This document shows, in pieces, positions 10,634-22,000 of a DNA stretch of 64,000 nt. Source of the stretch: Aphanomyces cochlioides. Its lineage: Eukaryota > Oomycota > Saprolegniomycetes > Saprolegniales > Verrucalvaceae. Within the stretch, counting starts at the first letter, position 1. Each line of letters opens with the position of its first letter. The DNA lies in NCBI GenBank assembly GCA_019828595.1, contig JAHQRK010000036.1:310001-374000 (forward strand). Reading direction: 5' to 3'. A model generated the notes under the pieces. It made no database searches. It was not told the DNA's origin and saw only the letters and a program-made list of their open reading frames with translations. A program made the position numbers and the translations under genes.

Positions 10634-12366
10634 TCATCGCTCCAGGACAGACTCGAGCTCATGATGCAACCGCGCAGCGATCAATCCTTCCTTTGTCGGC
10701 AACGTCGAGAGTTCAGCGAGAAGCGTCTCCATATGACGCGATACACGTGGATCTACGTGCTCGAGATGGGTTTCGTCACGGAGGAGACACGAAATCCACG
10801 GAAAGATGAGCGCTGCGTCGTCGGGATTCTCGAGGTAGTCGAGAAAGGTCGCACATAGCGCATTGACGGTGGTGTCTCGAAAATACTGCACAGACGGCTG
10901 GGAAAAGGTCAGCCAGTGGCGAAGTAATGTCTTGTCTTCCGACAAGAGAGCAATGCGCAGCGCTAGCTCCATGTTGCCTTCTTCCATAGCAATCTTGACG
11001 TTCTCTTCGTAATCGCCAGTCGTGTCAACTTCTTGGTTCCCTTCGATCTTTTGGTCAACAACAACATTGCGAGGACTGCGAATTGCAATGCGTTCGTCTG
11101 CGAGCAACTGCTTGAACGTGATGGAATCCCGATGACTTGGCATCTTCTTCCGCTTGGGGCTGACCTGTGGTGTGAGCACTTGAGCTTTTGGACTTGGTGC
11201 AGCATGAGGATGCGCTTCAGCGTACACTTGAGCAGTCGAAACTTCAGGTTCAGCGACTTCAAACGGCGCTAGCAGAGCCATCAATGTCGCTGCACTCTCT
11301 CGAACGGGAGAAGCCTACAATGCAAGCAGTGAGAAGTGTTCATGAACTCAGTCTCGGACAAAATCGGAGCGTCCTTTCTCGGCGATGCGATTCAGGGATG
11401 CCTACGTGATGCATTGAGAACAGATCGAAGCTGCACGAGGGACCATGTGGAATGGAGTTCGATCGGGAAAGCATTGCAAGCAAGCAACGATAAGGTCCAC
11501 GCCACGCTTTCTGTTGAGCCAATCGCTTCGATGGCCGAACTGAAGCACGGCATCCACAGCGAAGAGCATTTCATTAAATGAGTTGGCGCAGAGATCTTGA
11601 AGATCTTTGTTCGTTTCCTAGAGATAGTGTTGGCAACATCGATAGCAAGTGTCTTACCTTGGCAAGGCGAACAATGTCGGTAAGAATATAAAAGATGGGG
11701 GAATACGTTGCATGGATAGCGCTGTGGAAGCGAGAGAGGAGATGTGGGAAGAACGTGAGTAGATATGGTTGTATTCGAGCCGCATGGTCAACAAGCGGCA
11801 CGTCCCTGGACGGATACAACATGGCGGCAATGCATTTCGCAGCACCATCGCTCATGACAGTCGTTTCTTTTAAAAACGGCTGGATGAGGACGTTGATGCT
11901 GATCAACGACAACGATGGAAGCACGTAAAGCGATATCGAAGCGGCGGCCTTGACACAAGCGTCTGTGACTCGTTGTCTTTTGTCTCGCAGTCGGTAGTTG
12001 AGATATGCGACCATTTTCTTGAGAAAGCGCGCGCTCGCGTTGGGATGTTCCTTGCAGAGCGCGGCCATCAAAAGCACGATATTTTCTCGCGTTGACAATC
12101 GTATTGGATCCTATATCGTCATGAATCTCACCATGAAGCTCGTCGAGGTTGTTGTTACTTTGTTGCGCTCGAGTCGAGAATACATTTCGTACGCTTGGGA
12201 CGACGACAATTTCGGCAAAAGCGTGCTACATATTGAGTTTGAGACGCTGAATTCGAGCATCGGGATCGTACATGAGCTGGACAAACGCTTGCTGCTCTGT
12301 GTCCCGCTCTTCCAGCTTGCTGACCAAGTCACTCATCTCCTTGAGCTGCTTGCGCCGTGCATCCAT
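10634..12366 (-). CDS. TORTIFOLIA1/SPIRAL2-like ARM-repeat microtubule-associated protein
   Basis: Predicted HEAT/ARM-repeat protein of the TOG-like TORTIFOLIA1 type, expected on microtubules. The start is ATG 12364-12366 (MDARRKQLKEMSDLVSKLEERDTEQQ), because upstream codons in frame run through the ATCCGGAT box and are unlikely to be translated. The next exon gives NIVLLMAALCKEHPNASARFL and YLNYRLRDKRQRVTDACVKAA, the diagnostic N-terminal repeats. More helical repeats follow, then a low-complexity linker (SPKAQVLTPQVSPKRKK), and a C-terminal helical domain (NMELALRIALLSEDKTLLRHWL) that ends VLER-stop at 10634. Three or more introns are needed (near 12100, 11620 and 11300). Assignment rests on pattern recognition of the N-terminus and overall layout. 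Confidence 0.68.
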
Positions 12367-12404
12367 CTTCGAGCTGTTATCTAAATGGACTCGTTTGGAA
12401 AGAT

Positions 12405-12436
12405 TTGTATCCGGATTCCGGTATCCGGATTTCGAC
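12405..12436. promoter_or_regulatory. Double ATCCGGAT box upstream of ARM-repeat gene
   Basis: Two full palindromic boxes in tandem (gtatccggattccg and gtatccggatttcg) start about 40 bp upstream of the minus-strand start codon at 12366. Same motif and similar spacing as at other genes in this window. Confidence 0.5.
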
Positions 12437-13023
12437 TCATTACAATCATCTCGGCATCTCTGCACGGATGCAGGCGCGGCGTCCACGGGTCTCCATGGGA
12501 TCTTCGCTTTACACAGCCTCGAACAGCCATTAGAAACCCATTTACCCATATATCAACAGAGGAGAAGACGACGGCCGCGTTGCCTATGTTCAGACACACA
12601 TTCGGCGCCACAGAACGCAAGAATCCAGAACACCTCCACCCATGTAACCGTCGCGACATCGTGTGGTAGACGTTGGGTGCAGCTTCCTGACCGTACAGTC
12701 GGGTCTGCATGGTTTCGAGAATTCGCTGTTTTACATGAGCTGGAAGAACGGCGGGTTCCGCTACAGTGGATGAAGAGAGGAAGACTCTCGAAGGCGATGA
12801 CATGCGACCCGACATAGAACAACGTGGCGTTTCGGGGGGTTTCACAAAAATAGATCCATGTCAGCAGCTCCAACGGCAATCGGATCCAAAAATAACCATC
12901 GCAAGCTTCTCCTCGATGGTGCATCTGCTGCGTGCACTTGTGAAAAGAACCCATCCAAAATGCAACGTCTCCTTGGCATATCGATCAATATGCTCCGGTA
13001 AGCCAGACGACAAAAGAACTGCA
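12437..13023. other. Divergent intergenic region with uncertain coding relics
   Basis: About 590 bp between the ARM-repeat gene and the CHY-RING gene. On the plus strand the RING frame stays open back to an ATG at 12766, so its protein could be 86 residues longer. On the minus strand frames at 12861-13085 (FIAVLLSSGLPEHIDRYAKETLHFGW) and 12553-12954 look protein-like but have no start, exon chain or domain that I can defend. A small minus-strand gene or relic is possible. Confidence 0.3.
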
Positions 13024-14450
13024 ATGAACGAACCATGTAGGGGCAATGGCGACGCGTCTGTAGAAGGCGGTGGCAACATCGACACAGCTGCTGCAGCTCC
13101 CAGTGGAGAAGAAGGAAATCAACAAGAAGACGCTCCGATGCGCGAACGCCGACCGTCTATTCGACCGACGGCACTGCCACCACCTCTTGAAAAGACAGAC
13201 GTACTGCAACCCTTCAATCGGCAATATCTCATGTCCACGTAGAGCGCTCAAGCCAACTTGAAAGCTCGCATCATGGAGATTCAGACAAACAAGTCGTTGA
13301 CGCCCAAGGAAAAGGCTGACGGCATGCAGAAGATCATGATGCAGCAGTGGACGGAAGCCCAGGAACGCTTGACACCGAAACAGACCGAACCCAAGCCGGA
13401 AACTCCCGTCGCAGACTCGGACCGCACCGTCGTAACGTATCACAACGCAGACAAAACCATCATGGGATGCTCGCATTACCAGTACGTCTCCAGCGCCGCC
13501 GCTATGATCTCATTCTTGTCCAGGCGCAAATGCAAGTTGTATGGCAAATGCTGCAACAAGTTCTACACGTGTCGGTTCTGCCATGGTGAGTCCATCCTCA
13601 TCATGGTAGAGTGCTCATTCTATTCCTCGTAGACGAACAGGAGAAGCATCAGTTCGATCGATACGCGACCGAGAAGATCTCATGCATGCAGTGCCACACG
13701 GTCCAACCCGTGGGGAAGAAATGCGCCAACGACGCATGCGGCATTGAGTTCGCGCGCTACTTCTGCGACGTCTGCAAATTCTACGACGACGACGAGACGA
13801 AAGACATATACCACTGCGATAAATGCCGCATCTGCCGCATCGGCAAGGGCCTTGGCGTCGATTACTTCCACTGCGATAAGTGCAATGCGTGCATGAGCAT
13901 TACCCTGAAGAAGCACAAATGCGTCGAGCGATCCCTCGAGTCGGACTGCCCCATCTGCCACGTGTACATGTTCACATCGACGACGCCCGTCATGTTTCTC
14001 CCGTGTGGCCATTGCATGCACGTCGCGTGCTATGAAGACTACACGCAGACCAACTATATCTGCCCTCTCTGCTCAAAATCCCTCGGCGACATGCGAGCGT
14101 ACTTTGCGCGGATCGACGACTTACTCGCCCACGAGCAAATGCCCGCCGAGTACCAAGACTACCGATCGATTGTCTACTGCAGCGACTGCGAACGCAAATC
14201 CGAGACCAAGTTTCACTTTGTCTACCACAAATGCCAACACGAAGACTGCAAGTCGTACAATACAAAGGTCGTCAAGCACTTCAAACAAGAAGCGCAGCAG
14301 CAACATCCTCCACCTGCTCCGTCCGCTGGATGGAACGGGTCCACGCGCGTCCAGCCCAGGACCGACGGACGACGAAGCTCAGCGTCGTCTATCATACGAA
14401 GAAGCTCCACGCCAAGCACTCGCCGTGATAGCAATCGTAGTGGCACGTAG
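13024..14450 (+). CDS. CHY/CTCHY/RING zinc-finger E3 ubiquitin ligase (RCHY1/Pirh2-like)
   Basis: E3 ubiquitin ligase of the RCHY1 family. After a disordered N-terminus, the CHY module runs through GCSHYQRKCKLYGKCCNKFYTCRFCHDEQEKH and CMQCHTVQPVGKKCANDAC. The CTCHY module is FCDVCKFYDDDETKDIYHCDKCRICR...YFHCDKCNACM, and the RING is CPICHVYMF...LPCGHCMHVACY...CPLCSKS, so all zinc ligands are present. Three introns are exact: 13201-13242 (42 nt, TD|SAQ, removes an in-frame TAG), 13482-13523 (42 nt, Q|RKC) and 13586-13632 (47 nt, H|DEQ). The C-terminus is a Ser/Arg-rich tail ending RSGT-stop. ATG 13024 is preferred as the first codon after the intergenic motifs, though the frame is open to 12766. 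Confidence 0.9.
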
Positions 14451-14830
14451 AGAACCTTCAGCTAGGATCAACATCAGTCGTCTTTCTTTCTCCTTGTCAC
14501 TTCATGGGATTTTCAAAAATGACTGCTGAAGATCGTGAACTCGATTATGATTGGAAAAAATGTATGTATATTAGCCAATCATTTTGAAGTAAAAAGTTAA
14601 TTTTAGCCAATAAAATTGCAGTATTTAGTCCGTGTACAAGCAACTGTGGACAGAAATGAAGTGTCCACAAGGAAGGATCGTGGATGGGTGCGCAAATACG
14701 ATGGTTGAACGCTCTGTCCTTTTCTGTGCAGCACGCGCTGTGTCTGCTTGGGACGGACGGGACTGTGTTTGATTGTTGTAGTTTGAGCGAGTCGACCAAT
14801 CGTGAGGAAGTACAGTATTTATTTAATCCA
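14451..14830. promoter_or_regulatory. Upstream region of sphingolipid enzyme with CCAAT boxes
   Basis: No separate gene is supported here. AT-rich DNA at 14545-14625 carries gattggaa, agccaatcatt and agccaataaaa, a set of CCAAT boxes about 210-280 bp upstream of the likely start of the next gene. A role as activator sites is inference from the motif. Confidence 0.4.
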
Positions 14831-14863
14831 ATGAATATTTTTATTTTCGAATCTCGGCAATTT

Positions 14864-16254
14864 ATGGAAGATATTTCTCGTAATTTCGCCATGGTGATGA
14901 CGAGGAATGGCGTCGGGTACTTGATCAAGATGTGGAACTCGCTCGTGAGCTACGCGACCTCCCATTTCTACGCGCTCAAGATGCGTCCTGTGTCGGGCTT
15001 TGATCCGTCTGGGTTCATGTTCATGCTCGCGTTTGTATGCCTCGTCGTCGGCGTGCTCCTGGCTCTTCTGGACAAACGCAACCAGCGCCGCCTCTCGATG
15101 TACATCCAAGAGAGAAACTTGGATGGAAACTTGCGTCATGTGGGGAAACTTGTTGCCACGACGGCGATTGATCACTCGGCACGCCAAGGCTTCATTGCAG
15201 AAATGCTGAGTTTTCAATACCTCTCGCGCCTTGCCTTTTCCATCTTGGTCTTTGGCATCACGTCCTACTTTAATGCACTGGCGGCTGTCGTGGGCGGGTA
15301 AGTTCACGGTGTTTTCATACTCTCACCGGATGGTAGATGGCGCACACCCAATGTTGTGATCTTGACTTTGGACAAGAAAGACAGTGGCGAAAAGACTCTT
15401 CCTGACTTGGGGCACGATCTCTTCAAATATTCCATGACCAAACTCTATGGGGACACAGACTACATCGACTGGTTTGATCTTCCTGATGAGTTCATCGCTT
15501 TTGTTGGAACTATCCTTGCAATCGTCTTTATTGTGCATCCTCGGGTATCTACCTCTCTGCGACCACGACTAATCAATTGTTTGATACAGCGGCTCCTCAT
15601 TCTCCGGCGATTCACAATGATCTATGCGTGGATCAATTTTCTTCGAGCATTCTGCGTCGCCGTCACGTCGCTCCCTGATGCGAGTCCGATGTGCATATCG
15701 CAATTCGACACGTCCAAGGGGGAATACAAATCCCATCCAATATTTCCCAAGGCTTTCCGTCGTGCCTTCAAAGTTCTCATTCGTCCTTCGCATCATATTA
15801 CATGTGGAGACATGATCTTCAGTGGTCATACCGTCTTTCTTGTCCTTGTTGCTCTTTGCGTTACAACGGTTTGGTCCCAATCTTTTCTACCTCATTGACT
15901 CATTTCACGTAGTATTGCGCCAAGGCAGAGCTGAACACGCCATTTACACGAGCATACCCTTGGGTCCTCACGCTTGTCCAGACTGCGACTGTGATTGGAT
16001 CTACCCTTGGTGCATTTGCAATTGTGGGCACTCGGTTGCATTATACTCTCGATGTGCTTATTGCATTCTACGTGACAGTTCAAACTTGGTATACATACCA
16101 CTGGCTCGCCGATGACAATCGTTGGGGGCTTTCCATCATAGCATGGCTAGAGCATGACCAAGGCGTCGTGACCATTGAAAGCAACGCGTATCGCTTGGCT
16201 CGTCGGAGCGGCAGCTTCCCGCCGAATGCTCCTAGTCTCTTCAAGAAGGATTGA
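14864..16254 (+). CDS. Sphingomyelin-synthase-like phosphotransferase (PAP2_C family)
   Basis: Polytopic membrane enzyme that moves a phospho-headgroup onto ceramide (sphingomyelin, ceramide phosphoethanolamine or inositol phosphorylceramide synthase) in Golgi or plasma membrane. The catalytic triad is visible: CGDMIFSGHTV carries the first His, and HYTLDVLIAFYVTVQ the second His and Asp. Hydrophobic spans include FMFMLAFVCLVVGVLLALL, FIAFVGTILAIVFIV and VIGSTLGAFAIVGT. Introns: about 15300-15339 (GG|WRTPN), about 15545-15591 (HPR|RLL) and about 15869-15912 (TT|YCAK). The protein ends NAPSLFKKD-stop. In-frame ATGs at 14831, 14864 and 14891 could each be the start; 14864 gives MEDISRNFAMVM. 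Headgroup donor cannot be read from sequence. Confidence 0.82.
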
Positions 16255-16393
16255 GAAATGACAATTTCGTCTGAAAATATCTTGACTTCAATATGTAGTA
16301 TACTATAACTAAGTCGATTAGAAAGCCAACTTGCGTCTTGTTTTCTGTATAGTATAATGGAAACAAGTACGGGGAAAGTACACATTCTGGAGC

Positions 16394-17312
16394 TCATTCA
16401 TTTTTGAATTTCCCGCCTTTTTGCATCATGGCGGTCAGCTTTGTCGTGAGCATCTCCTTGATGACGGGCCATTCCGAGTTGAGTGCCGCAAAGACGACTG
16501 TGTCCCGATTCGCACCGCGGACAATCATGTGTTTCCGCAAAACGCCTTCCATTGTGAAACCAAGTCCGTGAGCTGCTTTACGAGATCGAACGTTGAAGCC
16601 ATCAGTACGCCATTCGACACGACGGTATGTGGCTGCAAACAGGGCATCCAAAAGCAGAAACACAACTTCGCGGTGGACACCAGTGCCTTGAAATGCCGGT
16701 ACGATCCAAAACGAGCCAATTTCAACACGTAAATCCTTGGGCGAATGGTTGGACAGCGAAAACATGCCAACAGGCTTGTCGCTGCGCACATCTAACTAAA
16801 CAAAGTGTGATGAGATGAATTAGGATGCAATTTACCACAACGAAAATCCTTTGGTTGTCAACTTCAGTACATCGATGACGCGCAAACTCTTCAACTGATT
16901 GGTACGGTCCAGACAGCATGAAGCGCCATATTTGTGCTTCAGCGTCGTACTGCTTGCCACCATAGATTCCACTCAGAGCTTTCCCCGACGATATGTCATA
17001 AAGTGTACCGACAATGGATTTGCTCATACTATCGAGGGGTCGCAACTTGACAAATTGACCATCTAGAGAAAAGGCTGCTGGTTTCAAGGGAAGCGATGCT
17101 GCCTTCTCCAGCAATTCATCGTACAGCTGAGGCTTTTCTTGATCAAGACTTGTCGGCATACCAGCAGCTTCATGCTTCATGCGTTCGAAAGAGCCTCCAA
17201 AGTAAAGCAGAAAAAATACGGCAGCCAACGTCGCAAGGAAGACGATGAAGCCCACGACGATGCCTGCGTAGGCATACGTGGTGGTTGTTGGATCGGACAC
17301 CACAGCGCTCAT
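16394..17312 (-). CDS. Membrane-anchored GNAT-type N-acetyltransferase
   Basis: Predicted acetyltransferase of the RimJ/RimL type with an N-terminal membrane anchor. Start ATG 17310-17312 (MSAVVSDPTTTTYAYAG) leads into a hydrophobic span, GIVVGFIVFLATLAAVFFLL, near residues 15-35. The catalytic part has LRPLDSMSKS and, after a phase-0 intron (about 16796-16840), LDVRSDKPVGMFSL, then motif A IGSFWIVPAFQGTGVHREVV and the motif-B region RSRKAAHGLGFTMEGVLRKH typical of RimJ-like enzymes. It ends GGKFKNE-stop. The anchor probably places it on an internal membrane. The start region is shared with the divergent K+ channel gene, and an ATCCGGAT box at 17348 sits about 35 bp upstream. Substrate unknown. 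Confidence 0.8.
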
Positions 17313-17341
17313 GCACCTTGGAATGAAATGGATTATTGACC

Positions 17342-17358
17342 GCATACCATCCGGATGG
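17342..17358. promoter_or_regulatory. ATCCGGAT box in divergent promoter
   Basis: One palindromic box (ccatccggatgg) lies between the divergent GNAT gene (start 17312) and K+ channel gene (start 17399). It is 35-50 bp from each start, so one site could serve both genes. Confidence 0.45.
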
Positions 17359-17398
17359 TTCAACCAAACATTCGACAACTGTCGAGGAGGTTGTGAAG

Positions 17399-18863
17399 AT
17401 GTCTCGATCGGGAAAGGACATGTGGCAAATCAAGAAGAAGGTGTATGCCAAGCAGCTAAAGGAGCGGCTGGAAGAAGATGAGTCCTTCAAGCGTAAATTC
17501 CCGCAAACTGCAGACCACGTTCGCGCCATCTACAAACTCGGCGTTGACTACGATCGCCGCCGGGTCATGGAACATTTGATGTTTGGCATCTCGGTCATGA
17601 GTATTGCCCTGGTATTTATCGAATGCTCAGCAGAAGCATCATGGATCCGCATCGTCAATTCAATCCTGACGATTCTCTTGCTTGGCTGCGTCATTCGTCG
17701 GTACGGAATCGAAGTTGATATTGAAATTGGCCGAGGACGACTTCCTCATGATGTCCGTCTTTGGGAACTTCCTTCCAATCTCATCTTGGGCTTTCTCGGC
17801 GAATTCATTGCTTGTGCCATTTGTGTCCCTCCTGGTATTTACGGCGAGTTTCAAGTCCATCAATGGCTCACTCGGGCCCAAGTTCAAGCGAATGGGACGA
17901 TGTATTGCCAATTTGCTGGCGTGCTTGCCGACAACAATTGCTTTCTCGTCTACAGCTACCCGTACGACCCATTCGTCATCCTCTCTTTGTGATTTCCTGC
18001 CTTTAGGTATCAAATCTTGGGCCTCTTCCAGCTCGTGCGTGTGTACACGATCCCTCGTTTCGTCCGCAACCTCTCCGACTATTACAGGTCTACCTGCTCG
18101 CCCTTGTCGAGCTGAACCATCTCTTAGCTATCGCATTGCCTTTATTGGAAGTCTCAACAACGTCGACTCGCTTGGCACTCTCTTTGGCATCAAGTACCTC
18201 CTCCGCACAAGACCATTCCATTTTCTAGCCGTGAGCTTCTTGTTTTCGCTCCTCACGACAGCGTATGCTGTGCTTCTTTTGGAGCACGAGGTCAATCCTC
18301 TCGTATCAACGTACACAAGCGCTGCGTGGCTCACTGTCGTCACCATGGCTACAGTCGGCTATGGCGACCGCGTCCCAGTGACGATTCCTGGCCAGATCAC
18401 GATCGTCGTATTCGCCATGGTCGTTGGCATCCTCCTCACGGGCATGCTCGGCGCCTCATTCTTTGCTGTGTTGGAGCTCACTGCTGCTGATCACAATGTA
18501 TTTGGGCTATTGATGCGGGAGCAGCAAGCCAAGACGACGGCCAACGCATCAGCTCGCCTGATCCAAGCAGCATGGAACATTCACCAATGCAGGAAGCGCA
18601 ACGTGAAACTTGCAACCTTTCAAGCAGGTTTGTCTAAGCGCTGTTATTGGCCAAAGTTGTTTATCGTAGCTTCCGTGCTGCTCTTCTCCGCTGCCCAAGT
18701 GTGCCGCAAGCTGCGAAAGTCCCGCCCGCTCGACATTCCAACAACGAGCGACCAACTGGATCTTCATTTCGCTCAAGTTCGAGCTGCGGTCGTCGCCGAT
18801 TTCGCTCAGCGCAAAGCTCGCCTTGAAGCGCTTGAAGCCACTCTCGATGCCATTCAGTTGTAG
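17399..18863 (+). CDS. Six-TM potassium channel, SK-like (calmodulin-gated type)
   Basis: Ion channel with the selectivity filter TVGYGD (about 18352-18369) preceded by pore helix AAWLTVVTMA and followed by S6 TIVVFAMVVGILLTGMLGA. Earlier spans include ISVMSIALVFIECSA and LPSNLILGFLGEFIACAIC, giving the usual six-TM layout. Behind S6, SARLIQAAWNIHQCRKRNVK is IQ-like, in the place where SK channels carry the calmodulin-binding domain. A coiled-coil-like tail ends DAIQL-stop. ATG 17399 gives MSRSGKDMWQIKKKVYAKQL. Introns: 17962-18006 (45 nt, P|YQILGLFQL) and about 18088-18128. No regular charged S4 array is seen, which favours calcium/calmodulin gating over voltage gating; that is inference. 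Confidence 0.85.
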
Positions 18864-19086
18864 CGCTCTATTTACTAACAGTGGGGAAGCTAATCCGTCT
18901 TGTCGGTCGGGTCAACTCGTCTCGGAAGCTACACGAAAGCATGTCAAAGGGAGCATGGACATTGACGACTGCCTTGGTGGGTTGAACAGCGTCAGTCGGC
19001 GGAAGGCAGGGCTAGTCTTTTGCTTGGTCGGCTCAGGTGGCGCCTCTCTACTCCTCCATGAATCCGTCGACTCACGCTCATCCATC

Positions 19087-22000
19087 TCACCTTAGTTGGG
19101 TCTTCGGACTTGGAAGACTTAATGCCTTCTTGAGCGACGGCGGCGGGACGAGCTTGACGACTCGCTTCGGTTCTTTCTTTGGCTTTGTCGGTGGTTTCTT
19201 GGGCAGCGTCGGCTTGATCGCTTGCAGTTTCGGCGGTGGTTTGACATGGGACTGCTGTGGCTGCTGCTGCGTCGTCGTCGTTCCCTTGGCACCTTTCTTC
19301 TTCTTCTTGACTTTGGCGGTGCGTTTCGCCAGTGTCATGTGCAGTGGAAAGACAAGCGCGCCGAGGTCGTCGCCCTCGTCGCGCTTGTGGTATTGCTCCT
19401 CAATGTATGCGTGGACGTCGTGGACCTCATGTGGCTGCTGAAGCCATTCGTAGACGACGACTCTGTCAATCGGCTCAGGCATCGCGTACTCCAGCAACGT
19501 CTGCGCTAATGCGACGCCAATGTCGTCCAAGTGCCGCAGATTGAAATGATGATTCGCCAAGAGGCCAAAGTCCGCGCCGCAGAACGACGCCTCGAGTGTA
19601 AAGCTGTTCTGAATGCCGAGATCGCGTCCGACGACGACGCGCGCCGTGGCTTCACGCCCGCGGTGGACTTGGAAACTGCATCCCGCGAGACTGACGTACT
19701 TGCGGCCAATGCATTGCTGGCTCAAGAGTCTCGGGAATGTCCGCGCGGTGGGATTGATCACTTTGCGCGAGTCGCAGCCGTACATGAAGACGTTCTTCTT
19801 CCGCGAATGGCCGTGGATATCACAGTAGAAGACGACCGGGAGCGTGAGCATGAGCGCTTTCACGGCACTGATCGTTGGGTGAAGATGCGGCCATGGACTT
19901 TTCCACTGGCGGTTCAAGTCGCACGCAGCGAGGCCGCAGCGGTTGTTGCCATAAAAGACGCCGTCCGGGTTGAGCACCGGCACGACTTTGAAGACGAAGA
20001 GACGGCGGAGGAGTTTCGCGTCTGGCGCGTCGGACACCAAGAAGTCGATCGTTCCTCTCATGACCCAGCTCGCTTGCGGTTCGCCAGGATGCACTCGCGC
20101 GGTCAGGACGATCACAGGTCGGTCGGTCACGTCTTGGTAGTCAAAGTCCGTGATCGTGAGCAGATCGCAGTCGAGACGGCCGAGTGTCCGCGCGAGAAGA
20201 GACCTTCGGACGACTGCTGGCGCGTGGAATTGCGGCTGGAGAAGATGCCACCGATGGTCGTGCATTGTGTAGGGATAGCTGTGCGCTACGAGGTACGTGT
20301 CGTCCCGCGATGCAAACGAGAGCGTGAACGAGAGCGTGTAGAACGACACGTCCGGGCGGCTCGACTTGGACGGTTGAAGCCATGGATTCGCGTAGTAACA
20401 AACGTTGCGGCCGGCGCGATACCATCCAAGCGCTTGGGTTTCCGCGCTCTCGACGGAGTACACGACGGGCTGCAGACCAGAGTTGAAGAGACTGTCGGGC
20501 TTGTACAGGTTCACGATGTGGAACGTGTAGTCGACATGGGCAACGGCGTTAGCGACGGCAAAGTAAAACCACTGCGTGTACCCAAGCGTGTGGAGATCAG
20601 GACGAAGGACCAAGTCGTACTCGAACGGACCGATCTGGACGGCACGGAGGAGATTCCCGCCGTCGAATTCCGAGTCGAACGTGAGGTGCTGCTCGAGCGG
20701 AGAACTCAACGACGGGAACGGCACAGCGTACGGATAAACCGGCGGAATGTGGCTCACCATGGTCGAGTCCCCAGCGGGATGCTGGCTCTGGTAGACGAGC
20801 TGTCTTGGAGAATCGTTCGCGATGAACGCCAGACGGGCTTGGACGCGCTCGTCGATGTAAGTTTGCATAGCTTGGGCGTCGGCAAACGTACAAGTCGCCG
20901 GTTCATTGTGCAATGGACACGTCGGGACGAGAATGGAAGATGCGGCGGCAGACGGCTGAGGACTGAGAGGTTTGAGAGGATGTCTCGGGAGTTTGCAGCC
21001 TGAGAGTGGATTTACGTAGGCAAAGCGCTCAACGATGACGGACGACTGCGAGCGGAGATGAGGAAGAATGTCCTGCGGATTCGGATGCGTGTGCAAGACA
21101 AAGTCGACGAGTGCTTCGACGGTCGGGGTTTCTTCCTGGGAGACCGGCGGCGGTTCCACGACGTCCGCGGCAGGGGCGGGAAGTTTTGGCGCCGTGGGGA
21201 TGTCTTCTTCCACTTGTGGAGCATCAACGTCGACGATTTCGTCGTCTTCTTCCTCACTCCCGTCGTCCTCGCCATCGTCGTCATCTTCACGAAGATCGTC
21301 GTCACCGTCCCCGCCGCCACCGTCGATATCGTCTTCGTCCTCGTCTTCATGACACGAAGAATGCGGTGACGACGTCGCTGCTGCAGTGACGCCGGGAAGG
21401 ATGTGGCTGCTGTCGTCTTGGTTCTTGTGCTCTGTCGGCGCGGGAATGTTCGGACATGGCGTCTCGAGACGGAGGCAAATGCCATGGAGGAGCTTGTGGA
21501 GTTCTCCAGGGACGACACCACCATGGAGTTTGAAGACGTGGTTGCTGAATTGGTTGAAGATGTTGACGCCGCCGCAGCTCACGACGCTGTCGAGACCTTC
21601 CTTGGTCGTCATGACGGTCAGAAGAAATCGACAGGCTTCGATCATCATGTTGGGCTTCCAATTTGCCGTCGTAAAGCGACTGAGGAAGCGCATGGCCGCG
21701 CCGATGAAGCCAAAGACTGTCCGTGGAGACGATGTCGAGGCCTATAGGTCGAAAATCAAGTCAGCAATGCTTCAACGCAGCTCGGGAACGCACGGGAGAG
21801 AGGCAGTACGTCGTTGCCAAGCAGAAGACTTGATCGAGCAGTCGAATGTCGTCGGGGAAGCTGCGAATGCACGCCAGGAGAGCCGCGAGCGTCTTTTCAG
21901 GCGCTCGGAGACGCTGTTCTTGGATACAAGACCGCGGCAGGCCCACCACGACGTCGATTGTGAGTTGAACCATCTCGGGGGGATTCGAATGCGCTAAGCA

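Noticed and set aside
13201..13242. Premature stop (TAG at 13240-13242) in the CHY-RING gene
   Set aside because: A 42-nt GT-AG intron in phase 0 removes it cleanly, as in neighbouring genes.
19531..21003. A 490-codon plus-strand open frame, the longest on that strand in this region
   Set aside because: It is antisense to the CCP catalytic exon. The composition (RE, DR, RR runs) is that of a mirror frame, and all CCP motifs lie on the other strand.
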